NCBI GenBank assembly: GCA_020629515.1 | Contig: JAHDDE010000026.1 | Coordinates: 6,108 to 46,566, forward strand | Origin: Saprospiraceae bacterium | GTDB taxonomy: Bacteria; Bacteroidota; Bacteroidia; Chitinophagales; Saprospiraceae | Direction of reading: 5' to 3' | DNA length: 40,459 nucleotides | Shown here: in pieces, positions 32,059 to 40,459 of the stretch | Layout of the letters: every line of letters begins with the position of its first letter | Numbering within the stretch: position 1 is the first letter of the stretch | The notes under the pieces: generated by a model | Told to the model about the DNA's origin: nothing | What the model saw: only the letters and a program-made list of their open reading frames with translations | Databases searched by the model: none | Made by a program: the position numbers and the translations under genes

Positions 32059-33378
32059 ATGTCTGCCAAAATTTGGAGTAGCCGGATGGCTTTTATAATC
32101 ACCTCCTCGGCTTTCGCTGTTGGATTGGGTAATATTTGGAGATTTCCTTACATAACTGGAGAAGGTGGTGGTGGAGCTTTTTTATTGGTTTACTTGATAT
32201 TAATCATACTTATTGGCATTCCAGTAATGACTATTGAAATCACTTTAGGTAGAATGGCTCAAAAGACTCCATTGATTGGATATGGTGAATTAACCACACA
32301 TAAGTCCTGGAATTTAATTGGCTGGTTAGGGGTAGTAGCCAACATACTCATTATGAGTTACTATGTTATGATTATGGCATGGATAACAGCTTACTTTTGG
32401 GAGTTCCTTTCGGGTAAAATATTCCATTCTGCGAGCAGTGGGATCGCCATGCATTTTAGCAATATTACCTCCAACTACATACTGATACTAATTTTAATTT
32501 TAGCCATCCTTTCTGCGGCATTCCTAATCTTACGACAGAGTCTCCAATCAGGGTTAGAGCGATATTCTAAAATTTTGATGATTGGTCTTATCATACTTCT
32601 GATATCTCTAACCATATGGAGTGCCACTTTAGACGGTGCAGCCGAAGGATATAAATGGTTTCTCTATCCCGATTTTTCGAAAATCACTATCACAGTTATC
32701 ATCAGCGCTTTAGGACAATTATTCTTTTCTATAGGAGTCGGAATGGCGGTTGCATTTGTATTCGGGAGCTATATTTCTACTAACCAAAACTTGATCAGAA
32801 GCACTACTTATATCGTCTTGGCAGATACCTTTTTCGCCATACTCGCCGGACTACTCTTATTCCCCATTATATTCAGTTATGATCTCAGTCCAGATTCAGG
32901 ACCTAATCTTGTATTCATCACTATGTCTTCTATATTTATGGAAATAGATAATGGATGGTTATTAGGGGCACTATTCTTCTCATTACTTTTTATGGCGGGA
33001 TTTACATCCTTAATCTCAAGCATTCAAGCCATACAAAATAGCCTGGCGGATCGTTTCGATATTTCAGAATTGCAATCATTACTCTGTAGCATTCTTATAA
33101 TATTTTCGATAAGTATTCCCGTTGTACTTTCTTTTTCAGAGTTTTCCTTCACAATTTTTGAATTAAACTTCTTCGAGCTTTTAGACTATTTAACCAACAA
33201 CATTATGCTACCAGTAGGAGGATTATTAATAGTACTTTTCGCTGGGCACAAAGTCGGTTATGAAAGATTGAAAATCGAGCATAACGGACATTCTTATATA
33301 CATCCCATTTGGAGACCAATTATTAAATATTTCATTCCAATAGCCATATTGATAATTTTAATTAATGGAATCAGATGA
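32059..33378 (+). CDS. Neurotransmitter:sodium symporter (LeuT-type) family transporter
   Basis: The 439-residue protein has about 11 membrane helices. The family hallmark opens the protein: SSRMAFIITSSAFAVGLGNIWRFPY (TM1, unwound, Na+ and substrate site), GGGGAFLLVYLILIILIGIPVMTIEI (TM2), and GQLFFSIGVGMAVAFVFGSY (TM6). It should import an amino acid or amine with Na+. The gene is divergent from the RpiR regulator and first in an operon with a gamma-glutamyltransferase-like lipoprotein, an M20 deacylase and an FAD oxidase, so the substrate is probably an amino acid or amine released outside by the lipoprotein. Confidence 0.93.
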   Translation: MSAKIWSSRMAFIITSSAFAVGLGNIWRFPYITGEGGGGAFLLVYLILIILIGIPVMTIEITLGRMAQKTPLIGYGELTTHKSWNLIGWLGVVANILIMSYYVMIMAWITAYFWEFLSGKIFHSASSGIAMHFSNITSNYILILILILAILSAAFLILRQSLQSGLERYSKILMIGLIILLISLTIWSATLDGAAEGYKWFLYPDFSKITITVIISALGQLFFSIGVGMAVAFVFGSYISTNQNLIRSTTYIVLADTFFAILAGLLLFPIIFSYDLSPDSGPNLVFITMSSIFMEIDNGWLLGALFFSLLFMAGFTSLISSIQAIQNSLADRFDISELQSLLCSILIIFSISIPVVLSFSEFSFTIFELNFFELLDYLTNNIMLPVGGLLIVLFAGHKVGYERLKIEHNGHSYIHPIWRPIIKYFIPIAILIILINGIR

Positions 33379-33416
33379 TTCTTAAGAATATGACATTTAA
33401 ATACAAATAATAGATT

Positions 33417-35231
33417 ATGAAAAAACCACTTTCTGTAAGTTTCATAATAGGAATGTTCCTTTTAATGGTGTGCTGTAAAACACCATCTACCTCCCTAATG
33501 CCGAACATTGATACGGTAGATGAAAAAATGAATACTCTTTCGCCCTCTGCATGGCCTCATGGAGAATATGAAGAATATTTAGCCATGGATAACCGCACTT
33601 TCCCTGATAATCCTATGGCCATAGGAAAAAACGGGGCTGTAACCACCACCTTTCATGCTGCAGCTTCAAGAGCGGGTTTGGAAGCACTTAAGTTAGGAGG
33701 ATCTTCGGTAGATGCCGCCATGACTGCTGCATTGACTCAGATAGCACTTAATGCAGGTGCGGTAATTAGTTACTTTGGTATTATTAATATGGTCCATTAT
33801 GATGCTTCTACGGGTGAAATAGTCAGTATGGATGCCACTTGGAATAGTGTTCAAAATGAGACCGACCCCTTGTCTATCCCAGGTAAGGTAGACCCTAATA
33901 ATCTATTCAACAAAAAAGAACCAAGTGGAAGAACCGCATTGGTAGGTGGCTTTATGAAAGGATTAGAAGAAGCACATCAGCGATATGGCAAATTGCCTTT
34001 CCAGCAACTATTTCAACCAGCCATCCATATTGCGGATCAAGGTATACCGCTTTCAAAAAAGACAGCTGATATGTTTCAACGAAGAGATGATGTGTTGAGA
34101 AGGCTGCCCGAAACTAAGGCAACTTTGGTCAAGCCTACAGGTGAGAGTTATATGGCTGGAGATTTGTTTAAACAGCCAGCCTTGGCAAAAACCCTTACTA
34201 AGATTTCAAAAGATGGAGCCGATTATATGTACACAGGTGCATGGGCACAAAAAGCCGTTGCAGCAATACAAGCAGAAGGTGGAAAAATGACGTTGCAAGA
34301 TCTTGCAGACTATGAAGTCATCTGGAGTGAGCCGAGAAAAGCGATCTATGGAGATTACGAATTATCGGTATGCGGCCCTCCCGTTATGGGTTCAGTTAAT
34401 CTAATCGAAGCCTTAAATTTAGCACATGTAGCAGATATAAAGAGCACAGGTCATTGGTCAGAAAACGGTGCCTCATTCAAAAAAATATTCGATGTGACAA
34501 ATTTTTATAGTCTAAGCTATCTGCCACAAGCCACCTTAAATTTTTTATATCCAACACTTGATTTGACCTATGACTCAAGAGTGAAAATGGAGACCTCACA
34601 AAAGCTTTGGGATGTAATCCAAAAGAAAAATAATCTAGGGGAAGATAAAGGAGGTACTAAACATTCAGACACGGTTGTCGCTATCGACAAAGATGGAAAT
34701 ATGACGGCTGTGACACATTCGATTAATAGTGTGGTATGGGGCTCTACAGGCATCGTGGTAGATGGTGTAAGCATTGGAGATCCAGCTTCTTTCCAACAAA
34801 TGCAGTTAGCGCAGATCAAACCAGGAGAACGGCTGCCGAGTCCTATCGAAGTAGGCATCTTGTCCAAAAATGGCGAGCCTATTCTACCATTTGCCTCTAT
34901 GTCCACTGGATTACATCAACAAACAACTCAATCACTACTAAATATCATCATGTTTGATATGGATATAGAAGAGGCCGTCAATTCACCTTCTATCTTTCTA
35001 CCCTCTGCAGATTACTCAAATCCCATGTCGCCAAAATATACGATCAGAGTGATGGAGGATGCATTTCCCAAAACAGTTCTTGAAGACAGCGGGTTAAGCA
35101 CTAAAGAAATTCCAGCATCAGAAAGGCGATATGCACAAGGCTTATGGGTAGGTATCCATCGAGACCCTATAACTAAAAAGCTAAAAGCAGTTTCACCTCC
35201 TTATGCAACCGGATGTGCTTTAGCATATTGA
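33417..35231 (+). CDS. Gamma-glutamyltransferase-family lipoprotein
   Basis: The 604-residue protein starts with a lipoprotein signal (FIIGMFLLMVCC). The Ntn-hydrolase GGT family is recognised from AVTTTFHAAASRAGLEALKLGGSSVDAAM near the N-terminus, KLPFQQLFQPAIHIADQG in the middle, and the junction region GGTKHSDTVVAIDKDGNMTAVTHS. The self-cleavage and nucleophile Thr normally sits here; the Thr in HSDTV is the best candidate, with two residues fewer before VAID than in typical members. It would hydrolyse or transfer gamma-glutamyl groups outside the cytoplasmic membrane. It follows the symporter gene by 38 bases, which fits release of an amine or amino acid for import. Confidence 0.88.
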   Translation: MKKPLSVSFIIGMFLLMVCCKTPSTSLMPNIDTVDEKMNTLSPSAWPHGEYEEYLAMDNRTFPDNPMAIGKNGAVTTTFHAAASRAGLEALKLGGSSVDAAMTAALTQIALNAGAVISYFGIINMVHYDASTGEIVSMDATWNSVQNETDPLSIPGKVDPNNLFNKKEPSGRTALVGGFMKGLEEAHQRYGKLPFQQLFQPAIHIADQGIPLSKKTADMFQRRDDVLRRLPETKATLVKPTGESYMAGDLFKQPALAKTLTKISKDGADYMYTGAWAQKAVAAIQAEGGKMTLQDLADYEVIWSEPRKAIYGDYELSVCGPPVMGSVNLIEALNLAHVADIKSTGHWSENGASFKKIFDVTNFYSLSYLPQATLNFLYPTLDLTYDSRVKMETSQKLWDVIQKKNNLGEDKGGTKHSDTVVAIDKDGNMTAVTHSINSVVWGSTGIVVDGVSIGDPASFQQMQLAQIKPGERLPSPIEVGILSKNGEPILPFASMSTGLHQQTTQSLLNIIMFDMDIEEAVNSPSIFLPSADYSNPMSPKYTIRVMEDAFPKTVLEDSGLSTKEIPASERRYAQGLWVGIHRDPITKKLKAVSPPYATGCALAY

Positions 35232-35278
35232 AGTGATTCAAGAATAAGGTCTAATTAAAAAGCACTCAAATTATAATC

Positions 35279-35662
35279 ATGGATTCTATTAAAATAGTTC
35301 AACAGTATATGGATGCATACAACCGCAGGGATGTTGATGAATTCTTGTCGTATATGCATCCTGATTTTGAGTCATCTTTATTTGATGAGAAAAAAATACT
35401 TTGTGCCGATTTAGAAAAAGCAAAAGTACTTTACGCCAAAAGATTTAGTGAAAATCCTAAACTCTTTGTCACCACTTTGGGAAGAATAACCAATGACAAT
35501 ATCGTTGTCGATAATCAACTCATTGAGCATTTTGACGATGGAAAGACGATTAGAGCTATTTCTATTTTTGAATTAAAGGATGGTTTGGTTTGGCGAGCTT
35601 CTTTCGCCAGAAGAGAATTATTTACTCATTCTGAAGAGTTCTCGAACAATGGAAAGCATTGA
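35279..35662 (+). CDS. SnoaL/NTF2-like small protein
   Basis: The 127-residue cone-barrel protein of the NTF2/SnoaL superfamily is recognised from IVQQYMDAYNRRDVDEFLSYMHPDFE at the start and alternating strands to LKDGLVWRASFARREL. Members are small isomerases, hydrolases or ligand binders; no specific catalytic set can be assigned. It starts 47 bases after the GGT-like gene and overlaps the deacylase gene start by 14 bases. It probably helps the catabolic operon, perhaps by acting on an unstable intermediate; this is inference. Confidence 0.8.
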   Translation: MDSIKIVQQYMDAYNRRDVDEFLSYMHPDFESSLFDEKKILCADLEKAKVLYAKRFSENPKLFVTTLGRITNDNIVVDNQLIEHFDDGKTIRAISIFELKDGLVWRASFARRELFTHSEEFSNNGKH

Positions 35663-36830
35663 TTTGCAAAATGTGACGGATAGAGCAATCCAATTGCTGG
35701 AGAAGCTCATATCTTTTCCAGTATTAGGTGGTGAAAGTAATCTTTCGATTAGTCAATACATTGAAGATGTTTTTAAAGAACATGATATTGACTATCATCA
35801 AGTATTCAATGAAGACAAGGATAAAGTTTCACTTCATTGTAGAATAGGACCAGCTGTGGATGGTGGAACGATATTATCGGGGCATACAGATGTTGTTTCT
35901 GTTGAGGGACAACCTTGGACGAGAAAGACTTTTGAGTTAACAAGAGAAAATGGAAAGCTGTATGGTCGAGGAACTGCAGACATGAAGGGTTTCTTGGCTT
36001 GCTGTCTTGCGATGATACCTCGTTTGCAACAAGCGCCATTGAAGCGTCCTATTTATTTCGCCTTTTCGTACGATGAGGAAATTGGTTGTCTGGCTGGGCC
36101 TGCGTTAATAGAGCATATTATTGCAAGTTATACAGAGAAGCCTGCTTATGCCATTATCGGAGAACCATCTTCTATGCAAACAATAAATGCTGAAAAGGGG
36201 ATAGGTATGTTTACTACAACCATCACAAGCTCAGCAGCACACAGTTCTGAGATTAGAACAAGTGTAAGTGCTATTAACGAGGCTACATATCTGATTCAGT
36301 GGCTAAATGGTAGAATGGAAAAATTACTCCATGAAGGAAAAATTGACGAACGTTTTGATCCTCCACACACGACAATCCATGTAGGTACAATTAAAGGTGG
36401 AACAGCAGTCAACATTGTAGCAGATAATTGCTCTTTTGAATGGGATATAAGAAACATTCCATCAGATGACATACAAGAAATAATAGATGAATTCGAGGCA
36501 TATTGTAGAGAAAGAGAGCAATTAAATTCAAGCACTAATTCAGATTTTAGCATTTCCACTCAGGCCAATTTTCCTGTGGTGTTATCTCTTAATACTCCAG
36601 AAAATGAGCACATTGTAACTATGGTCAATCAATGGACTTACACTGATGTACCTGGTACTGTTGCTTTTGGCTCTGAAGCCGGTCAATATGCTGCGGCAGG
36701 TTTTAAAACTGTTGTATGTGGTCCGGGTAATATGGCGCAAGGGCACAGAGCCGATGAGTATATAGCCATTAGTCAGCTGAAAAAATGTCTTTCATTTATT
36801 GATAAATTGATGACTTCACAAATAGAATAG
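35649..36830 (+). CDS. M20 metallopeptidase, acetylornithine deacetylase (ArgE)-like
   Basis: The protein is 393 residues from ATG 35649 (MESIDLQNVT); the frame is open from 35580 but the extra 23 residues are not family-like. M20 metal motifs are present: LSGHTDVVSV (His, Asp), GRGTADMKG (Asp), and SYDEEIGC (catalytic Glu and metal Glu). A dimerisation domain occupies the middle and a final metal His sits in AQGHRADEY. It removes an acyl group from an amino acid or hydrolyses a dipeptide in the cytoplasm. Its context (transporter, GGT, FAD oxidase) argues for catabolism rather than arginine synthesis, so I avoid the symbol argE. It overlaps the SnoaL gene by 14 bases and the FAD gene by one. 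Confidence 0.88.
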   Translation: MESIDLQNVTDRAIQLLEKLISFPVLGGESNLSISQYIEDVFKEHDIDYHQVFNEDKDKVSLHCRIGPAVDGGTILSGHTDVVSVEGQPWTRKTFELTRENGKLYGRGTADMKGFLACCLAMIPRLQQAPLKRPIYFAFSYDEEIGCLAGPALIEHIIASYTEKPAYAIIGEPSSMQTINAEKGIGMFTTTITSSAAHSSEIRTSVSAINEATYLIQWLNGRMEKLLHEGKIDERFDPPHTTIHVGTIKGGTAVNIVADNCSFEWDIRNIPSDDIQEIIDEFEAYCREREQLNSSTNSDFSISTQANFPVVLSLNTPENEHIVTMVNQWTYTDVPGTVAFGSEAGQYAAAGFKTVVCGPGNMAQGHRADEYIAISQLKKCLSFIDKLMTSQIE

Positions 36831-38032
36831 TGAAAAAGACTTACGAAATATTAATCATAGGAGGCGGCATATTTGGTATTACTGCTGCAGTTGAATTGGC
36901 AAAAAGAAAACACAAGGTTGGGCTAATCAACCCCGATAGCATACCACATCATTTAGCGGCATCTACGGATATTACCAAAGCCGTAAGAATGGAGTATGGT
37001 TCTGATAAGGAGTATTTCAAAATGGCAGAAGAAGCTATCGCAGGTTTTCATGAGTGGAATGATTTCTTCAAAAAAGAATTATACCACGAAGTGGGCTATC
37101 TCATGTTGTGCAAGGATAAAATAGAAAGTGAGACTCAGACCTATGAAAAAGAAAGCTATAATAATCTAATAGAAGCAGGTTATGCATCTAATCGAATGGA
37201 TTCGGAAAGCCTTGCTAAGAAATATCCAGTAGTCAATACTTCCAATTACATCGATGCAAATTATAATCCCAAAGGAGGCTACGTTGAATCTGAAAAATTA
37301 GTAGCGACATTGGCTGACTATGCACGATCCTTAGGCGTGGAAATAATAGAAGGGCAAACAGCTAAGGAAATAATAGTGGATAAGGGTCAGGTCAATGCTG
37401 TAAGAACAAAAGAGGGCAATACGTATTCTTGTGGACATGCAGTGGTCGCAGCAGGGGCGAATACGCCTTACTTACTTCCTGAATTAAAACCTTACATGAA
37501 ATCCACAGGCCATCCCGTTTTCTGGCTCAAGCCTTCTGATCCCACCCCTTTTACACCACCAAACTTTGCTGTATTTACTGCCGATATTTCTAATTCGGGT
37601 TGGTATGGATTTCCTTACCTACCTCATCTTGGTGTTGTTAAAATTGCCAAGCATACTAATGGTATAGAAATACATCCTGACAAAGACGACCGCCAGATTA
37701 GAAATGAAGAGGTAAAAGACATGCGAGAATTTTTAAAGATGACTTTCCCATCCTTAGTTAATGCGCCTTTAGTTTTCACAAGAAGATGCCTGTACAATGA
37801 CACCTTAGATGGACATTTTTGGATAGACAAGCATCCAGAGATCAAAGGACTATCCGTAAGCAGCGGTGGTAGTGGCCATGGGCTAAAGATGGCACCCATT
37901 CTTGGCGAAATGACAGCAGATATGATCGAAGGTAAAACACATAAATTTTCAGAAAGATACCGTTGGAGACATCTAACCAGTAATACTTTGCAAAGAGAAG
38001 AAGCGAGATATATTATAAGCGGAAAGTTATAA
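36830..38032 (+). CDS. FAD-dependent amine/amino-acid oxidase (sarcosine-oxidase-like, DAO family)
   Basis: The 400-residue protein starts at GTG 36830, which shares its G with the TAG stop of the upstream gene. The FAD Rossmann loop is EILIIGGGIFGITAAVELAKR (residues about 5-25). HHLAASTDITKAVRMEYGS resembles the covalent-flavin region of monomeric sarcosine oxidases, and SSGGSGHGLKMAPILGEM is the C-terminal FAD contact. Members oxidise secondary amines or N-methyl amino acids to imines with release of H2O2 or transfer to an acceptor. It ends the plus-strand operon started by the symporter; the right repeat copy begins 24 bases after its stop. Confidence 0.9.
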   Translation: MKKTYEILIIGGGIFGITAAVELAKRKHKVGLINPDSIPHHLAASTDITKAVRMEYGSDKEYFKMAEEAIAGFHEWNDFFKKELYHEVGYLMLCKDKIESETQTYEKESYNNLIEAGYASNRMDSESLAKKYPVVNTSNYIDANYNPKGGYVESEKLVATLADYARSLGVEIIEGQTAKEIIVDKGQVNAVRTKEGNTYSCGHAVVAAGANTPYLLPELKPYMKSTGHPVFWLKPSDPTPFTPPNFAVFTADISNSGWYGFPYLPHLGVVKIAKHTNGIEIHPDKDDRQIRNEEVKDMREFLKMTFPSLVNAPLVFTRRCLYNDTLDGHFWIDKHPEIKGLSVSSGGSGHGLKMAPILGEMTADMIEGKTHKFSERYRWRHLTSNTLQREEARYIISGKL

Positions 38033-38056
38033 TACTAACTTCAAATTCTATTTCTT

Positions 38057-38091
38057 TCCAATACGACATTATAAATCTTAAATAGTATAAT
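38057..38091 (+). repeat. Right copy of direct repeat flanking the 7-kb cassette
   Basis: Same orientation as 30999-31033; the first 21 bases are identical, then two mismatches, nine matches and one further mismatch. It starts 24 bases after the FAD oxidase stop. The remaining 38092-38243 shows no ORF; the adhesin promoter must lie there but cannot be placed. Confidence 0.75.
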
Positions 38092-38243
38092 CTGCACCCT
38101 CTTGATGACGTACTGACCTCGGATAACTTCTCAAAAAAGCTATTTTTATCTAAATGAAGAAGTCAGTATTCATTGATCCTCAGCATATTATTGCTATCCA
38201 CTTAAAAATCATCTCTTGATTCACATAAAGTCTTAGATTAAAA

Positions 38244-40442
38244 ATGAATAGATTCTTCACATTCTTGCTGTGCTTATTGATCTGGACTGATCTATTTGCA
38301 CAAGAGAGCATAGAGGTAGAAAAGATCTTAGGGGTAGAAAGCTTGGTAAAGAATATATTCATCAAAGGTAACTGTAGAAATGTCAGTAACATCAAAGCTA
38401 TCGGCAATGAAGAACTGAGCATTGGTCAATTCAAGAAAGGTACTGATAATATCAAATTGAAAGATGGAATCATCCTATCTACAGGTACCATAGACTTAGC
38501 ACAAGGACCTAATATAGATAATGAATCAGGTTTTGGATTCGAAATACAGAGCACCGACCCAGACCTCAGTCAGTCAGCCACCAGCACCCTATTTGATGTG
38601 ACAGGTATAGAATTTGAATTCGTCCCTCTGACGGATAGGATTACTTTTCGATATGTTTTCGCCTCTGAGGAGTATTGTGAATTTGTAGGAACGGAGTTCA
38701 ATGATGTCTTTGGATTCTTTGTAAGTGGGCCTGGCATCAATGGTACTTTTAGTGATGACGCTATCAATGTCGCCTCCATCATCACATTAGATGGAACAGA
38801 AGAAATCGTAAGCATTAATTCGATCAACCATCTTTTTAATGAAACCTTTTATGTCAGCAACATCACCACCACAGACGCACAAAACTGTGAGATCAGCTAT
38901 AATCCTTCCTTCCAAGAAGTAGTAGAATATGATGGTTTCACTATACCTCTTATAGCATCATTCGCTGTGATCCCCTGTGAGACCTATAGGATAAGATTAG
39001 TATTAGGAGATGTTGGAGATGCCATATTGGATTCTGCTGTTTTTTTAGAGAGTAATAGTTTTGATCTCGGAGAAGATGTCACGATGAGAGCAGAGGTCCC
39101 TGACAATGAAGAGCCGATATCCTATGAAGGATGTATCGATGGACAGTTCGTATTTACACGTAGTGACTTGACCGACTTAAATCGAGACCTCACGGTTCAG
39201 ATCGACATCGATCCAGAAAGCGATGCTATCAATGGAGTCGACTTTGAAGAGATCCCTTTGAATATCACCATTCCGGCTGGAGACACCCAATTCATCCTTC
39301 CTATCCGTGTGATAGAAGATGACATCATAGAAGGTCCAGAGACCCTCAAGCTTAAGATCAGTTATGATTGTGACTGTTTAGATCCTGCCTTTAGTGAATT
39401 AATCATCAGTGAAGTAGAAGAGTTCAGTGCTTCTTTTGATCCGATCACTGTATGTCCAGATCAGACCTTTAGTCTTTCTCCTATGATCTCTGGAGGTGTT
39501 CCCCCATATAATTATCTATGGAATACAGGCGCTACAGAAGACACTTTAAATATGAGCATCAGCGCATCTACCAGTTACGAAATACGAATTACCGATTTCT
39601 GTGGTAGAGAGACCAGTAGTATGATCAACATCGACATTCAAGAAGTCCCAACAGCTACATTATCCGGTTCATTTGACCTATGTGAGACATCTGTCACGGG
39701 TATCCCAATAGCTATGGAAGGTAATCCCCCTTGGAGCATTAGCTATAGCATTGATGGGCTTCCACAGGACCCTATCGAAGACATATTTACTAATTCCTTT
39801 ACCCTTATCACACCTGAAGCAGGTAGCTATGAGCTGAATGCATTTAGCGATGCCTACTGCATAGGCGAAGTATCAGGAGAGGCACTCGTCACCAGTCCTA
39901 TCTCAGTAGAGGCTATATTGGTAGATCCGAGCTGTTCTTTTAGTCTTGATGGCAGCATCGAAATTTCAACTTTGGATGCTGTCGCTCCATATACAATCGA
40001 GTGGAATGACCACCCATCAGAAGAACTTTTGCTCGAACAGCTCGGCGCAGGCATCTACGATCTGAGGATCGTAGATGTGAACAACTGTCTCTTCGAGACC
40101 AGCTATACCCTGACTGCACAGTCTGATGATCCGCAAGATTGTATCCCGATATACATCCCCAATATCTTCACTCCCAATAATAATGGTAATAATGATTACT
40201 TCTCCATCGTATTCAGCGAAAACAGCGGGATCAGCAGCATATTATCTTTCCAGATATATAGCAGATGGGGTGCTTTGATATTTGAGCAAAAAAACTTCCT
40301 ACCGATCAACGGCACACTTGCTTGGAGGGGAGAATATAATGGGCAAGCCCTTAATGCTGAAATTTATGTATACAAGGTAGTTGTACAATATGAAGATGGC
40401 CAAACTGTAGTATTAAATGGAGATATTACTTTAATCCGATAA
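38244..40442 (+). CDS. Large surface protein: choice-of-anchor-L domain, SprB-type repeats, gliding-motility C-terminal domain
   Basis: The 732-residue protein has a signal peptide (MNRFFTFLLCLLIWTDLFAQ). Residues about 25-270 form a choice-of-anchor-L-like domain (GIILSTGTIDLAQGPN, ITFRYVFASEEYCEFVGTEFNDVFGFFVSG). Beta-sandwich Ig-like segments (about 290-460) follow, then SprB-like repeats (GGVPPYNYLWNTGATEDTL, IEISTLDAVAPYTIEWND). The C-terminal about 90 residues are the gliding-motility/CHU_C type B sorting domain (YIPNIFTPNNNGNNDYFSI to YVYKVVVQYEDGQTVVLNGDITLIR). It should leave via the type IX system and stay on or outside the surface. It is probably monocistronic; the ORF ends 17 bases before the window does. 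Confidence 0.92.
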   Translation: MNRFFTFLLCLLIWTDLFAQESIEVEKILGVESLVKNIFIKGNCRNVSNIKAIGNEELSIGQFKKGTDNIKLKDGIILSTGTIDLAQGPNIDNESGFGFEIQSTDPDLSQSATSTLFDVTGIEFEFVPLTDRITFRYVFASEEYCEFVGTEFNDVFGFFVSGPGINGTFSDDAINVASIITLDGTEEIVSINSINHLFNETFYVSNITTTDAQNCEISYNPSFQEVVEYDGFTIPLIASFAVIPCETYRIRLVLGDVGDAILDSAVFLESNSFDLGEDVTMRAEVPDNEEPISYEGCIDGQFVFTRSDLTDLNRDLTVQIDIDPESDAINGVDFEEIPLNITIPAGDTQFILPIRVIEDDIIEGPETLKLKISYDCDCLDPAFSELIISEVEEFSASFDPITVCPDQTFSLSPMISGGVPPYNYLWNTGATEDTLNMSISASTSYEIRITDFCGRETSSMINIDIQEVPTATLSGSFDLCETSVTGIPIAMEGNPPWSISYSIDGLPQDPIEDIFTNSFTLITPEAGSYELNAFSDAYCIGEVSGEALVTSPISVEAILVDPSCSFSLDGSIEISTLDAVAPYTIEWNDHPSEELLLEQLGAGIYDLRIVDVNNCLFETSYTLTAQSDDPQDCIPIYIPNIFTPNNNGNNDYFSIVFSENSGISSILSFQIYSRWGALIFEQKNFLPINGTLAWRGEYNGQALNAEIYVYKVVVQYEDGQTVVLNGDITLIR

Positions 40443-40459
40443 AGCATCTTATACTAATA

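Noticed and set aside
35649-36830. Assigning argE and an arginine-biosynthesis role
   Set aside because: The M20 family is functionally broad, and the context is a transporter, a GGT and an amine oxidase rather than arginine genes.
30999-38091. Transposon or integrative element with its own recombinase
   Set aside because: No transposase or integrase is encoded between the repeats; only the direct repeats themselves are seen.

Overview
The window looks like chromosomal DNA of a free-living Bacteroidota, probably of the Saprospiria/Chitinophagia type. The signs are low GC, TAnnTTTG-type -7 promoter elements without Shine-Dalgarno sites, an adhesin with a gliding-motility (CHU_C-type) C-terminus at 38244-40442, a secreted metzincin with a 3-coathanger-like C-terminus, many lipoproteins, and small Bacteroidota-type membrane proteins. 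I saw no rRNA, tRNA, CRISPR array, transposase or integrase.

Layout. (1) 1-3472: an acidic C-terminal gene fragment, a 2TM-type membrane protein, a mutarotase-like protein and an esterase lipoprotein. (2) 3588-10695, all minus strand: a polyamine-centred cluster. Arginine decarboxylase and agmatinase are followed by a deoxyhypusine-synthase (DHS) homologue lacking the catalytic lysine, a small acidic protein, a glutathione-synthetase-like ATP-grasp ligase and an AstE/AspA-like amidohydrolase. A second, unassigned ATP-grasp-like protein lies upstream. (3) 11117-13147: secreted metalloprotease. (4) 13119-23513: a stress/dormancy block. A FixL-like PAS histidine kinase (putative haem O2 sensor) is paired with a receiver-CRP/FNR fusion regulator. 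Around them lie CBS-pair proteins, three tandem universal stress proteins, a minimal K+ channel, a ribosome-hibernation-factor-like protein and small membrane proteins. (5) 23621-24782: exported thioredoxin-like protein and exported MsrA. (6) 24886-30762: AraC regulator, two tandem molybdopterin large subunits and a 2Fe-2S subunit. (7) 31030-38032: RpiR regulator, Na+ symporter, gamma-glutamyltransferase-like lipoprotein, SnoaL-like protein, M20 deacylase and sarcosine-oxidase-like FAD enzyme. A 35-bp imperfect direct repeat (32/35) flanks this whole cassette. (8) 38244-40442: the adhesin.

The strongest new signal is in block 4. Four intergenic regions (15397-15462, 18185-18250, 21147-21212, 23535-23600) each hold two FNR-like inverted repeats of the form ATGAT-N4-ATCAT. 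In every case the two are exactly 22 bp apart centre to centre, and the proximal one lies 36.5 bp from the end of a -7 element, the geometry expected of class II (about -41.5) activation. They sit upstream of CBS/USP/K+ channel genes, CBS genes, a small membrane protein, and the hibernation-factor/USP operon. I infer a local regulon run by the kinase/REC-CRP pair. In content it resembles the mycobacterial DosR dormancy regulon (USPs, CBS protein, ribosome hibernation factor, O2-sensing kinase) but uses an unrelated type of regulator.

The second notable system is the polyamine cluster. Its gene content suggests that agmatine, putrescine or a derivative is built into a conjugate or attached to a protein, rather than simply accumulated.
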